Shown here: one piece after another, positions 17,835-26,171 of the stretch
Layout: each line of letters starts with the position of its first letter
How positions within the stretch are numbered: position 1 is the first letter of the stretch
NCBI GenBank assembly: GCA_046153875.1
Contig: JBJXFE010000073.1
Coordinates: forward strand, 75,873-139,872
Length of the DNA stretch: 64,000 nt
Origin: JBJXFE01 sp046153875
Lineage (GTDB): Bacteria; Planctomycetota; Phycisphaerae; Phycisphaerales; UBA1924
Direction of reading: 5' to 3'
The notes under the pieces: model-generated
Told to the model about the DNA's origin: nothing
Seen by the model: only the letters and a program-made list of their open reading frames with translations
The model's database searches: none
Program-made: the position numbers and the translations under genes

Positions 17835-19124
17835 TCAGCGGGCCTCGACCTTCGTTCGCTCTCCCAACATCGGCGGTTCGTGAACTTCTCTTCCGGCCGC
17901 CGCGGGCAGCCCCCGCTCCACCACGTCGCAGAACGCCCTGCACAGGATCGCCATGCTGTACCGCCGGTCGATGAGCCGCGATCCGCGCTCGCCCATGGCC
18001 GCAAGCTCGCCCGCCGGCGTGCCCGCGATCCGCTCGATCATCCCCACGGCCGCGTCCACGTCGCCGTGCGCGATCCGCCATCCGCACTTCGCCTCGCTGA
18101 TCAGGTCCGTCGCGTGGCACGGGTCCGGGCCGACCAGCAGGATCGGGCGGGCGATCCGCATCGCTCCGTAGATCTTGCACGGGTGGATCACGCCGACCAC
18201 CTCGTCCCCCATCGTCACCAGGTGCACGTCCGCCGCCGAGAGCGAGTACCGGAGCTGGTCGATCGGCTGGTAGGGCAAGGCGATCACGTTCGACGGGGCG
18301 TGCTCCTTGATGACCTGCTCGACTTCCTTCTTGCCGTGCCCGCCCCCGATGAACATGAACACGATATCCCCGCGGTGCCGCAGCTTGAGCGCCGCCTGGA
18401 GCACCGTCGTCACCGGCGTCGTCAGCCCGTGGTTCCCGCTGTACATGAACACGAACTTGTCCTCGAGCCCGTGACGCAGACGGAACGGATTGTCCCCGTG
18501 CGCCACCGGCTCGAGGTGCGCATCGTGCGGCCAGGGCGGCATCACGTGCAGCTTCGCGGTCACGTCCACCTTGCGGTTGAGCCGCTCGGCCATAAAGCGG
18601 TCGAGCGCCACGACATCGGCCGCCCGCCGCAGGACCAGCCGGTTGAACCAATCAGCGACCCGTGCGACGAGCGAGTCCTCCGCGATCAACCCCATCCGGA
18701 TCGCCTGGTCCGGGTTCAGGTCCATCACCCAGAACTTCACACTAACCCGCCGCACCACCCCGGCGACGACGGCCGCGAAAGAGCCCATCGGCGGCGACGT
18801 GCTCACCACGATCGCCGCGAGTCCCCGCGCCGTCAACCCGTGCCACATGCACTGGAGGATGAACAGACCCATCGCCAGGGCCCGGAGCGCGAGGTGCTTC
18901 TTGCCGAACGACGAGAGCGGCACGCGGACGACATCCACGCCGTCGCGCGTCTCGCGCTTCGCGTAGACCTTCGAAGGGTCGTCGTACCCGCGTCGCGATG
19001 TCACGACACGCACCCGCCGCCCGCGCCGCGCCAGCTCCGCCGCCGCGTCGTGGATGTGCTGCCCCACGCTCGCCGGATCGGGCGGGTAGACCTGCGAGAA
19101 GATGAGCACCAGATCGCGCGCCAC
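17835..19124 (-). CDS. Glycosyltransferase family 4, WcaI/WbuB-like
   Basis: 429 residues. GT-B protein that starts DLVLIFSQVYPPDPASVGQHI, as in WcaI/WbuB fucosyl- or aminosugar-transferases, and has MYSGNHGLTTPVTTVLQA and GVIHPCKIYGAMRIARPIL in the donor domain. It probably builds the repeat unit at the cytoplasmic face. The GTG at 19124 has AGGAG seven bases upstream, eight bases after the methyltransferase stop, so it is preferred over the longer frame. Confidence 0.87.
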   Translation of the reverse strand: MARDLVLIFSQVYPPDPASVGQHIHDAAAELARRGRRVRVVTSRRGYDDPSKVYAKRETRDGVDVVRVPLSSFGKKHLALRALAMGLFILQCMWHGLTARGLAAIVVSTSPPMGSFAAVVAGVVRRVSVKFWVMDLNPDQAIRMGLIAEDSLVARVADWFNRLVLRRAADVVALDRFMAERLNRKVDVTAKLHVMPPWPHDAHLEPVAHGDNPFRLRHGLEDKFVFMYSGNHGLTTPVTTVLQAALKLRHRGDIVFMFIGGGHGKKEVEQVIKEHAPSNVIALPYQPIDQLRYSLSAADVHLVTMGDEVVGVIHPCKIYGAMRIARPILLVGPDPCHATDLISEAKCGWRIAHGDVDAAVGMIERIAGTPAGELAAMGERGSRLIDRRYSMAILCRAFCDVVERGLPAAAGREVHEPPMLGERTKVEAR

Positions 19125-19132
19125 GGGGCTCC

Positions 19133-20035
19133 TCAGTGCTTGATCCGCTTGAGCCGCTCGCGCACGGGGTCGCCCTCGGGCAGCGTGAGCCGCGCCGTCC
19201 ACCCCGCGGGCTTGCGGGCGGCCAGGTACCACGAATCGCGGCACCCCGTCGCCAGCGCCGTCACGGCTTTCCAGATCGCACGCATCCGCCGCGGCACCAC
19301 CTGGATCATCGCGTGGTAGGACCCGACCTCGAGCATTTCCAGGCCCAGGTACCGCGCGAGCTGCACCAGGTCGTCGCGCACGAACTCACGCACGTGCCCG
19401 CGCCACGGGCCCTCGTGCCAGTAGAAATGGTCGTACGGCGCCAGGTTCGTCCGCCCGCGCAGCACGCTCAACCGCTTGCGCAGGTTCACCGCGTTCGGCA
19501 CCGTCACGATCAGCACCCCGCCGACCCGCACCAGCCCGAGCAGCGTGTTGAGCAGCTCGCGCGGCGATTCGTGCAGATGCTCGAGCACGTGGTGGAGCAT
19601 CACCGCGTCGAACGACTCCGGGGCCCAGGGCCAGGCCCGCCCCGCTTCGAGCACCTCAAACTCCACGCCGTGCCGAGCTGCGTAGCTCAGGATCTTCTCC
19701 CGAGCGCCCGGCGCCGTGTGCCACGGGTCGCGCAGGTCATCGCACGCCGCGCAGCGGTACCCCATCCGCGACAGCACCACGTCGATGTCCGCCGGACCCG
19801 ACCCGAAATCCAGGACGCGCGCCCCGGCCGGCGCGTGCCGGGCCAGCAGGTCCGCCGCCGGACGGAACGACAGCCGCGCCTGGTCGGGCTTGACGTACCC
19901 CGGGAACGGGAACGTGCGGATCAGTTCGTCCATCGCCTCGTCGTACGACACCGGCGAGCGGCGGGCCGCCTCGACCGTCGCCGCGGACGCCCCGTGCGGG
20001 GACACGGTCTGAGCCTGACGGGGGAGGGTGGTCAC
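19133..20035 (-). CDS. Class I SAM-dependent methyltransferase
   Basis: 300 residues. Motif I is VLDFGSGPADIDVVLSRMG, followed by the post-I region and ESFDAVMLHHVLEHLHE, as in Methyltransf_11/UbiE-like enzymes; VGGVLIVTVPNAVNL is motif III. Within this polysaccharide operon it may methylate a sugar or a lipid carrier; the substrate cannot be read from sequence. GTG at 20035 lacks a clear ribosome-binding site, and ATG at residue 35 (19933) is an alternative start. Confidence 0.82.
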   Translation of the reverse strand: MTTLPRQAQTVSPHGASAATVEAARRSPVSYDEAMDELIRTFPFPGYVKPDQARLSFRPAADLLARHAPAGARVLDFGSGPADIDVVLSRMGYRCAACDDLRDPWHTAPGAREKILSYAARHGVEFEVLEAGRAWPWAPESFDAVMLHHVLEHLHESPRELLNTLLGLVRVGGVLIVTVPNAVNLRKRLSVLRGRTNLAPYDHFYWHEGPWRGHVREFVRDDLVQLARYLGLEMLEVGSYHAMIQVVPRRMRAIWKAVTALATGCRDSWYLAARKPAGWTARLTLPEGDPVRERLKRIKH

Positions 20036-20051
20036 GCGGGATACCGCCGGT

Positions 20052-21203
20052 TCAACGCCGCGCGCCGGCCGGGCGGCGCTTCGCGGCCTTCTTCCGTCCC
20101 GGAGCCTTCGATCCGCCGCGACCGGACGCCTTCGCGCCCGGCTTGGCCGCGATCTTGAGGAACGACGGCGTCACGACGTAGTGCGCGTCCGATGCCCGGG
20201 CTGGTCTGTTTCCATACTTGGCCGCGTACTCGTCGAAGATCCACGCGTAGGTCTTGTCCATCCCGGCGCGCAGCCGGGTGCTCGGCTCCCAGCCCAGGTG
20301 CTTGGTGATCAGCGTGTTGTCGCTGTTGCGCCCCGCCACGCCGCGCGGCGCGTCGAGCTTGTACGAACGCTTGAGCGTCACGCCCGCGATATCCTCGGCG
20401 ATGTCCACGAGCTGGTTGATGGTCACGAGCTCCGACGAGCCGAGGTTGATCGGTTCCAGGATCGCCGAGTGCGTGATCAGGTCGATCCCATTCACGCAGT
20501 CGTCCACGTACATGAACGATCGCGTCTGCGTCCCATCCCCCCAGATCTCGATCGACCGGTCGCCGGTCACCTTCGCCTGGATCACCTTGCGGCAGATCGC
20601 GGCCGGGGCCTTCTCGCGCCCGCCCTCCCACGTGCCGTGCGGGCCGTAAACATTGTGGAACCGCGCGACCCGGGCGTGCATCCCGAAGTCCTCGCGGAAG
20701 TGCCGGCACATCCGCTCGCTGAACAGCTTCTCCCACCCGTACCCGTCCTCGGGCATGGCGGGGTACGCATCCTCTTCCTTCAACGCCGTCACGTTCGCGT
20801 CACGCTGCTTGTCGGCGTTGTAGACGCACGCCGACGACGCGTAGAAGTACCGCCCCACGCCGTGCTCCAGCGCCCCCATCATCATGTGGGTGTTCGTTAG
20901 CACGCTGAGCATGCACAGCGCCTTGTTGTTCTCGATGAAGCCCATGCCGCCCATGTCGGCCGCGAGCTGGTAGACCTCGCTCGCCCCTTCGCACACCTTG
21001 CGGCACACCTTCAGGTCGCGGCAGTCGCCGCGTGCAGGTCCCGCCACGTTCTCCACGTCGCGGAACACCTGGTACCACTCGTCAAGCGGCTTGACGTCCA
21101 CCGCCCGGATGCGCTTGACGCCGCGCTTGCGGAACTCGGCGATCAGGTGCCCACCGATGAATCCGCCCCCGCCCGTGACCACGACCACGCCGTTCTTGCC
21201 CAT
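20052..21203 (-). CDS. GDP-mannose 3,5-epimerase-like sugar-nucleotide epimerase
   Basis: 383 residues, extended SDR. TGGGGFIGGHL binds NAD. AADMGGMGFIENN, the SACVYN cysteine, YGWEK near residue 156 and FHNVYGPHGTWEGGREKAP match the plant GDP-mannose 3',5'-epimerase pattern closely, including the catalytic Cys and Lys. That enzyme makes GDP-L-galactose and GDP-L-gulose, so the polymer may contain an L-sugar. A Lys/Arg/Gly-rich tail of about 40 residues is added at the C-terminus. It is the first gene of the operon. ATG 21203 follows AGAGGAG and GGAG; an ATG eight codons earlier (21227) is possible. Confidence 0.85.
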   Translation of the reverse strand: MGKNGVVVVTGGGGFIGGHLIAEFRKRGVKRIRAVDVKPLDEWYQVFRDVENVAGPARGDCRDLKVCRKVCEGASEVYQLAADMGGMGFIENNKALCMLSVLTNTHMMMGALEHGVGRYFYASSACVYNADKQRDANVTALKEEDAYPAMPEDGYGWEKLFSERMCRHFREDFGMHARVARFHNVYGPHGTWEGGREKAPAAICRKVIQAKVTGDRSIEIWGDGTQTRSFMYVDDCVNGIDLITHSAILEPINLGSSELVTINQLVDIAEDIAGVTLKRSYKLDAPRGVAGRNSDNTLITKHLGWEPSTRLRAGMDKTYAWIFDEYAAKYGNRPARASDAHYVVTPSFLKIAAKPGAKASGRGGSKAPGRKKAAKRRPAGARR

Positions 21204-21368
21204 CGGCTCCGCTCCTCTGACGCTCATTCAACCGGACCTAACCGATCCCGCATCGTGCGATGCGACCGGATCCGCCGCCCCGCCGCCACGGGGCAGGGGT
21301 TCATCGGCCTGAAAGCGACCGTGCTACGCATCGTAGCGCGTGAATGTTCCCCCTCCGACCATGCGCTC

Positions 21369-22382
21369 TCACACGCCAAGCGACCGCATCGCCCCGAGAA
21401 TCAGCCCGTGTTCGCGCGCGGGCGCGCACAGGATCCCCTGGTTCTTCTCCAGCCCGCGCCCGTGCGAGAAGTCCAGTTGCCGCCCCCGCGCGTCCGTCAC
21501 CGCGCACCCCGATTCGGACGCGATCAGGGCCCCGGCCGCGTGGTCCCAGATCCGCTCGACGTACCCCTTGCGCGTGGGCAGCCGCAGGTACGCGTCCGCC
21601 TGGCCCCGCGCGACCACCGCGTACTTGCATTGACTGTCGATCTGAACCAGTTCGTGCCTGGTCCCGGCCTGCGCATCCACCGCCTGCATCACGCGGTCCG
21701 TCTCCGTCAGGTTCGTATGAGATTTCTCGACCGATGCGCACAGCCGGATCGGCTCGCGCTCCGCTCGCTCCGGCCGCAGCAGCTTCACCGGGTGCGCCGA
21801 GGACTGGTCCGACGGCAGCTCATACGTCCCCCCGCCGCGGATCGCGAAGTACAGGCTCCCGTGCCGATCCGGCCGATCCAGCGGCATCGACAGGTCCCGC
21901 GGCAGGCCCGGCCCCGCCAGCACGCCCACGACAGGCTCGCCCCGCTCGATATACGCCAGCGCTACCGCGTACTGCTCCCCGCGCAGAAAGCCCTTGGTCC
22001 CGTCGATCGGGTCGAGCGTCCAGAACCCCGTGTGGTGCGTGTCGGCCGCGCCTGTGTCGATGGCGTCCAGCAGCTCCGGCTCTGTCGCCTCGGGCCATAC
22101 CTCCCGCGCAGCCGCCAGCGTCGCGTCGAGCTGCGCCGCGTGCTCCGGGTTCCGCAGGTACGCGCTCGTCTCTTCACCGACGAGGATCACGTTTCCCAGC
22201 CGCTCGCTGAGCCGCTTCGCCACCACCGCCTGGCTCGCGAAGTCCGCGACCGTCACCGGGCTGTCATCCGCCTTGGTGATCGCGCGCAGCTTCCCCATGT
22301 TCGCCTGCACCAATCGGCAGACGCGGCTCGCATCGGCGACGGCCCGGATCGCGGCCTCAAGCAACGCGGCGTGGTCGTGCAT
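21369..22382 (-). CDS. 3'(2'),5'-bisphosphate nucleotidase (HAL2/CysQ-type)
   Basis: 337-residue inositol-monophosphatase-fold enzyme. GEETSAYL supplies a metal ligand and LDPIDGTKGFLRGEQYAVAL near residue 124 is the signature Asp-Pro-Ile-Asp-Gly-Thr. The length and the TKGFLRG form fit HAL2-like PAP phosphatases, which turn 3'-phosphoadenosine 5'-phosphate into AMP. PAP arises when PAPS is used by sulfotransferases or PAPS reductase; APS kinase and ATP sulfurylase genes lie within 3 kb. ATG at 22382 begins the usual helical N-terminus. It lies just upstream of the polysaccharide operon on the same strand. Confidence 0.85.
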   Translation of the reverse strand: MHDHAALLEAAIRAVADASRVCRLVQANMGKLRAITKADDSPVTVADFASQAVVAKRLSERLGNVILVGEETSAYLRNPEHAAQLDATLAAAREVWPEATEPELLDAIDTGAADTHHTGFWTLDPIDGTKGFLRGEQYAVALAYIERGEPVVGVLAGPGLPRDLSMPLDRPDRHGSLYFAIRGGGTYELPSDQSSAHPVKLLRPERAEREPIRLCASVEKSHTNLTETDRVMQAVDAQAGTRHELVQIDSQCKYAVVARGQADAYLRLPTRKGYVERIWDHAAGALIASESGCAVTDARGRQLDFSHGRGLEKNQGILCAPAREHGLILGAMRSLGV

Positions 22383-22405
22383 GGGGCATTGTTGCCCTAC
22401 CCGCC

Positions 22406-22481
22406 CTTGTGGCACAGCCGCCCCGCTTCGTTCCCGCTTCCTACCACTGCTTGTAGCACAGCCGTCCCGGCTGTGCTCTAC
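22406..22481. repeat. Palindromic element with degenerate partner copy
   Basis: CTTGTAGCACAGCCG (22450-22464) runs into its own reverse complement, giving a 10-bp perfect stem, AGCACAGCCG / CGGCTGTGCT, with loop TCC. A related half copy, CTTGTGGCACAGCCG, lies at 22406-22420 without a matching right arm. The pair fills the gap between the divergent PAP phosphatase and DNA methyltransferase genes. It resembles a REP-type dispersed repeat. Confidence 0.65.
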
Positions 22482-22561
22482 CCACCCTCATCTCACTGGC
22501 GGCTCTCTTCCTTGATCCAGCTGCGCGGGCTTTCCTCCCGCGAACGGTACACTCGCGCCGC

Positions 22562-23686
22562 GTGATCAAGTACATCGGCTCCAAACGCACGCTGATCCCC
22601 GTCATCCTCGACGCGATCCGCGCCGCCGCGCCGAACGCTGCGACCGTTCTCGACTTGTTCTCGGGCACCTCCCGCGTCGGCCACGCCCTCAAGGCCGCGG
22701 GGTACCGCGTGCTCGCCAACGACCACAACGCTTACGCGGCCACGCTGGCGACGTGCTACGTGCAGGCCGACGCCGAGGACATCCTGCCCGACGCCGAGCG
22801 GCTCGTCCGCGAGTTCAACGCTCTGCCCGGCTCGCCCGGGTACTTCACCGAGACGTTCTGCGTGAAGTCCCGCTACATCCAGCCGAAGAACGGCGAGCGC
22901 ATCGACGCGATCCGCGAAGCGATCGCGGCCAAGACCCTCGAACCCGAGCTCGAGGCCGTCATGCTCACGTCGCTGATGGAGGCCGCCGACCGAGTGGACT
23001 CCACGACCGGGCTCCAGATGGCCTACCTGAAGGACTGGGCTCCGCGCGCGTTCAACGACCTCGAACTCCGCGTGCCCCGCGTCCTGCCGCGCGCCGCGCA
23101 CGGCAAGGGCCGGGCCCACGCCATCGACGCGTTCGACGCGGCCACGCAGCTCGACGCCGACGCCGCCTACATCGACCCGCCGTACAACCAACACTCCTAC
23201 CTGGGCAACTACCACGTCTGGGAGTCGCTGGTCCGCTGGGACAAGCCGCCGGTCTACGGCGTGGCGTGCAAGCGAATCGATGTGAAGGATCGCCGGAGCG
23301 TCTTCAACTCGCGCCCGATGTTCGCGGACGCGATGCGCCGCCTTCTCGCGACCGTCCGCGCGCCGACCTTAATCGTGTCGTTCAGCAACGAGGGGTACCT
23401 GACGCGCGACGAGCTCGAGGCAATGCTCGGCTCACTGTGGCACGGCACGTCCCGCGTGACCGTCATCGAACGCGACTACCCCCGTTACGTCGGGGCCCGT
23501 ATCGGCATCCACAACCCGCGGGGCGAGAAGGTCGGCACCGTGAGCCACGTGCGGAACAGGGAGTTCCTTTACGTCGCCACGCGCCTGGCCAGCGTCCATC
23601 CGATGCACGAGAGACCCGGCGCAGGGCCAACCGATGTCAAGGGCTGCGGCGCCGCGGCCGATGGCGTTCTCACATCGGGCGGATGA
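22562..23686 (+). CDS. D12-class N6-adenine DNA methyltransferase
   Basis: 374 residues. The alpha-class order is visible: KYIGSKRTLIP at the N-terminus (motif X), LDLFSGTSRVGHALKAAGY (motif I) and AAYIDPPYNQHSYLGNY near residue 203 (motif IV, DPPY). It would methylate adenine in a short DNA target. GTG start at 22562. No restriction endonuclease or specificity subunit lies next to it, so it looks like an orphan methylase with a regulatory or protective role. Its end overlaps the convergent APS kinase gene by 17 bases. Confidence 0.88.
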   Translation: MIKYIGSKRTLIPVILDAIRAAAPNAATVLDLFSGTSRVGHALKAAGYRVLANDHNAYAATLATCYVQADAEDILPDAERLVREFNALPGSPGYFTETFCVKSRYIQPKNGERIDAIREAIAAKTLEPELEAVMLTSLMEAADRVDSTTGLQMAYLKDWAPRAFNDLELRVPRVLPRAAHGKGRAHAIDAFDAATQLDADAAYIDPPYNQHSYLGNYHVWESLVRWDKPPVYGVACKRIDVKDRRSVFNSRPMFADAMRRLLATVRAPTLIVSFSNEGYLTRDELEAMLGSLWHGTSRVTVIERDYPRYVGARIGIHNPRGEKVGTVSHVRNREFLYVATRLASVHPMHERPGAGPTDVKGCGAAADGVLTSGG

Positions 23687-24299
23687 CGCCCCGCGCGACC
23701 AGCAACTCCAGGCACGCCTTCACGCTCTCCTCCACGCTCATCGTCGCGGGCTTGAGCACCAACTCCGGCTTGAGCGGCGCCTCGTACGGGTCGTCGATCC
23801 CCGTGAACCCCTTGAGCTCGCCGGCCCGGGCCTTCTTGTAGAGCCCCTTCGGGTCGCGCTGCTCGCACACCTCGATGGGCGCGTCGGCGAAGACCTCCAG
23901 AAACGGGATCGCCCCGGCCTTGTCCTTCTCGTGCAGCTCGCGGGCCAGGTCGCGGTCCTTGCGGTACGGGCTGATGAAGCTCGTCAGCGCCACGCACCCG
24001 CTGTCCGCGAACAGCTTGGCCACCTCGCCGATCCGCCGGATGTTCTCCGCCCGGTCCTCGGCGCTGAACCCCAGGTTCTTGTTCAGCCCGAAACGGATGT
24101 TGTCCCCGTCGAGCCGGTAGCAGTGGACGCCGCGCTGCACCAGCACCTGCTCCAGGGCGGATGCGATCGTGCTCTTGCCGCTGGCCGAGAGCCCCGTGAA
24201 CCACAGCGTCGCCCCCTTCGCCTTGAGCAGCCGCCAGCGCTCATCCCGCGTAAACGCCCCGGCGTGCCAGTGGATGTTGGTCGATTTGACTGCGGTCAC
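23670..24299 (-). CDS. cysC: Adenylylsulfate kinase (APS kinase)
   Basis: 209 residues. The P-loop GLSASGKSTIASALE is near residue 36; YRLDGDNIRFGLNKNLGFS and FISPYRKDRDLARELHE are signature APS-kinase segments. It phosphorylates adenylylsulfate to PAPS. The GTG at 24299 has AAGGAG upstream and begins the IHWHAGAFTRDER N-terminus found in the family. It diverges from ATP sulfurylase across about 106 bases, so both steps of PAPS synthesis are together. Confidence 0.93.
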   Translation of the reverse strand: MTAVKSTNIHWHAGAFTRDERWRLLKAKGATLWFTGLSASGKSTIASALEQVLVQRGVHCYRLDGDNIRFGLNKNLGFSAEDRAENIRRIGEVAKLFADSGCVALTSFISPYRKDRDLARELHEKDKAGAIPFLEVFADAPIEVCEQRDPKGLYKKARAGELKGFTGIDDPYEAPLKPELVLKPATMSVEESVKACLELLVARGVIRPM

Positions 24300-24338
24300 G
24301 GGTTGCTCCTTGGAAGGGGCGGGAGTGTAGCGCCGAGC

Positions 24339-24366
24339 CACTGTCGATTGCCCATTGCCCAACGCC
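24339..24366. repeat. Heptad tandem-word island
   Basis: Four 7-base units in a row, CACTGTC GATTGCC CATTGCC CAACGCC, in the gap between cysC and sat. The reverse complement reads GGCAATGGGCAATCG, nearly the same as an island at 31456-31483. Confidence 0.6.
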
Positions 24367-24405
24367 CTGTCCGCCCTATGCTGGCCTCCCCCACGGAGGC
24401 CTTCC

Positions 24406-25575
24406 ATGAAGAATCTCATCGCGCCCCACGGCGGCACATTGGTTGACCGGGTCGTCACGGGCGATCGCGCCGCCCAGCTCCGCCGCGAGGCCGCCTCACT
24501 CCCCACGATCGCTCTGACCGCCAAGCAGTCGTGCGACCTCGAGCTCATCGCTGTCGGCGGGTTCTCCCCGCTCACCGGCTTCATGGGCGAAGCCGACTTC
24601 AAGAGCGTCTGCACCTCGATGAAGCTCGCCAGCGGCCGCACCTGGTCGATCCCGATCCTCCTCTCCGTCGCCAAGGGCACCGAGCCGAAGGTCGGTGCCC
24701 GCGTCGCCCTCGTCGCCCCCAACGGCACGCTCCAAGCCGTCATGACCGTGAGCGAGACCTTCGCCCACGACAAGAAGCTCGAAATCCCCAGCGTCTTCCG
24801 CACCGAGGACCCCGCCCACCCCGGCGTCGCCCAGGTGCAGGCCGAGGGGGACATCTGCCTCACCGGGCCAGTCGACGTCCTGACCGTCAGCGTCGATCCC
24901 GCCGGCCCCGAGGCCTTCACCGACCGCCGGCTCACGCCCGCGCACGTCCGGGCCGACTTCGCGAAGCGCGGCTGGAAGCGCGTCGTCGCCTTCCAGACCC
25001 GCAACCCCATCCACCGCGCCCATGAGTACGTCTGCAAGTGCGCCCAGGAGGTCTGCGACGGCCTGCTCATCCACCCACTCGTCGGCGAGACGAAGAAGGG
25101 CGACATCCCCGCGGACGTGCGCATGCGCGCCATCGACGCGCTCGTGGCGAAGTACTTCAACGCCGCCACCACGATGGTCAGCGTCCTCCCGGCCGCGATG
25201 CGCTACGCCGGCCCGCGCGAAGCCATCCACCACGCGATCATGCGGAAGAACTACGGCTGCTCGCACTTCATCGTCGGGCGCGACCACGCCGGCGTCGGCA
25301 ACTACTACGGCACCTACGACGCCCAGAAGATCTTCGACGAGATCGACCAGCGCGACCTGGCCATCGAGCCCATGATGTTCGAGCACACCGGATACAGCAA
25401 GTCCTACGGCGGCATGGTCTCGGGCAAGTCCTACCCGAAGATCGAGGGCGACATCATCAACCTCAGCGGCACCGCCGTGCGCGACCTGCTCGCCAAGGGG
25501 GAGCGCCCGCCCGCGGAGTTCAGCCGCCCGGAAGTCGCCGACGTGCTCATCGAGTGGGCCCGCGCGGCACGGTGA
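24406..25575 (+). CDS. sat: Sulfate adenylyltransferase (ATP sulfurylase)
   Basis: 389 residues, the usual length of the single-chain bacterial enzyme. FQTRNPIHRAHEY near residue 197 is the ATP-binding QTRNPxHRAHE motif, and HFIVGRDHAGVGNYYG is the second active-site loop. It makes adenylylsulfate from ATP and sulfate in the cytoplasm. ATG at 24406 follows GGAGG. It pairs with the divergent cysC gene; there is no CysD/CysN. Confidence 0.95.
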   Translation: MKNLIAPHGGTLVDRVVTGDRAAQLRREAASLPTIALTAKQSCDLELIAVGGFSPLTGFMGEADFKSVCTSMKLASGRTWSIPILLSVAKGTEPKVGARVALVAPNGTLQAVMTVSETFAHDKKLEIPSVFRTEDPAHPGVAQVQAEGDICLTGPVDVLTVSVDPAGPEAFTDRRLTPAHVRADFAKRGWKRVVAFQTRNPIHRAHEYVCKCAQEVCDGLLIHPLVGETKKGDIPADVRMRAIDALVAKYFNAATTMVSVLPAAMRYAGPREAIHHAIMRKNYGCSHFIVGRDHAGVGNYYGTYDAQKIFDEIDQRDLAIEPMMFEHTGYSKSYGGMVSGKSYPKIEGDIINLSGTAVRDLLAKGERPPAEFSRPEVADVLIEWARAAR

Positions 25576-25605
25576 CGGCCCTCGCGCGCGGACGCGCGGA
25601 GAGTC

Positions 25606-26100
25606 TCAATCGAGAACCTGCGCCAGCCCCAGGCCGAACAGCGCGTGGACCAGTCCCACGGCCACAAAGACCGCCCACGCGATCTTCCATTGCCGGGCAC
25701 GCGCGATCCGGTTCCACGTCGAGCGCCGACGCCGGACCAGCCAGGTCAGGCCGCCGCCGCACACCGCGGCCAACGCCAGGAACGACCCGAGAATCTCCAG
25801 AATGCTCAGCATCGCCCCGCCCGTCCGCGGCGGGTTGAACGCGGTCATCACGCACATCAGCAGCGCCACCACGCCGTCGAACCCGATCGCCAGCGACAAC
25901 GCGATCACCGCCAGCGCCCACGGCCCGATCGCCAGGTTCTCCGAGCCGACCTGGAGGTGAAGCCTCGCGGCGCACTCCGGGCAGACCGCCCGGGGGACGC
26001 CCCGCAGGTTGTACCCGCAGACCGGGCACGAAGCGTCGCGCGTCGCCGCCCACGCGATCAGGGCGCTGTCGTCGTCGGGGTGTGCGTCGGTCGCGGGCAT
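25606..26100 (-). CDS. Zinc-ribbon membrane protein
   Basis: 164 residues. A zinc ribbon, CPVCGYNLRGVPRAVCPECA, lies at about residues 24-43, followed by three hydrophobic segments (LAVIALSLAIGFDGVVALL, ILGSFLALAAVCGGG and a C-terminal one). The ribbon resembles those at 37.8 kb and 63.8 kb. Function is unknown; a membrane sensor or scaffold is possible. It converges on sat with a 30-base gap. ATG at 26100. Confidence 0.7.
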   Translation of the reverse strand: MPATDAHPDDDSALIAWAATRDASCPVCGYNLRGVPRAVCPECAARLHLQVGSENLAIGPWALAVIALSLAIGFDGVVALLMCVMTAFNPPRTGGAMLSILEILGSFLALAAVCGGGLTWLVRRRRSTWNRIARARQWKIAWAVFVAVGLVHALFGLGLAQVLD

Positions 26101-26171
26101 GGTGCTCGGCGACCAGCTTACGCCCGGCAGCGGCGAGAGTTCGAGTATCGACGCCGCATCGGCGAGGGCGC

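Noticed and set aside
22500..25600. Restriction-modification system around the D12 methyltransferase
   Set aside because: Neighbours are PAP phosphatase and sulfate-activation genes; no endonuclease is found.
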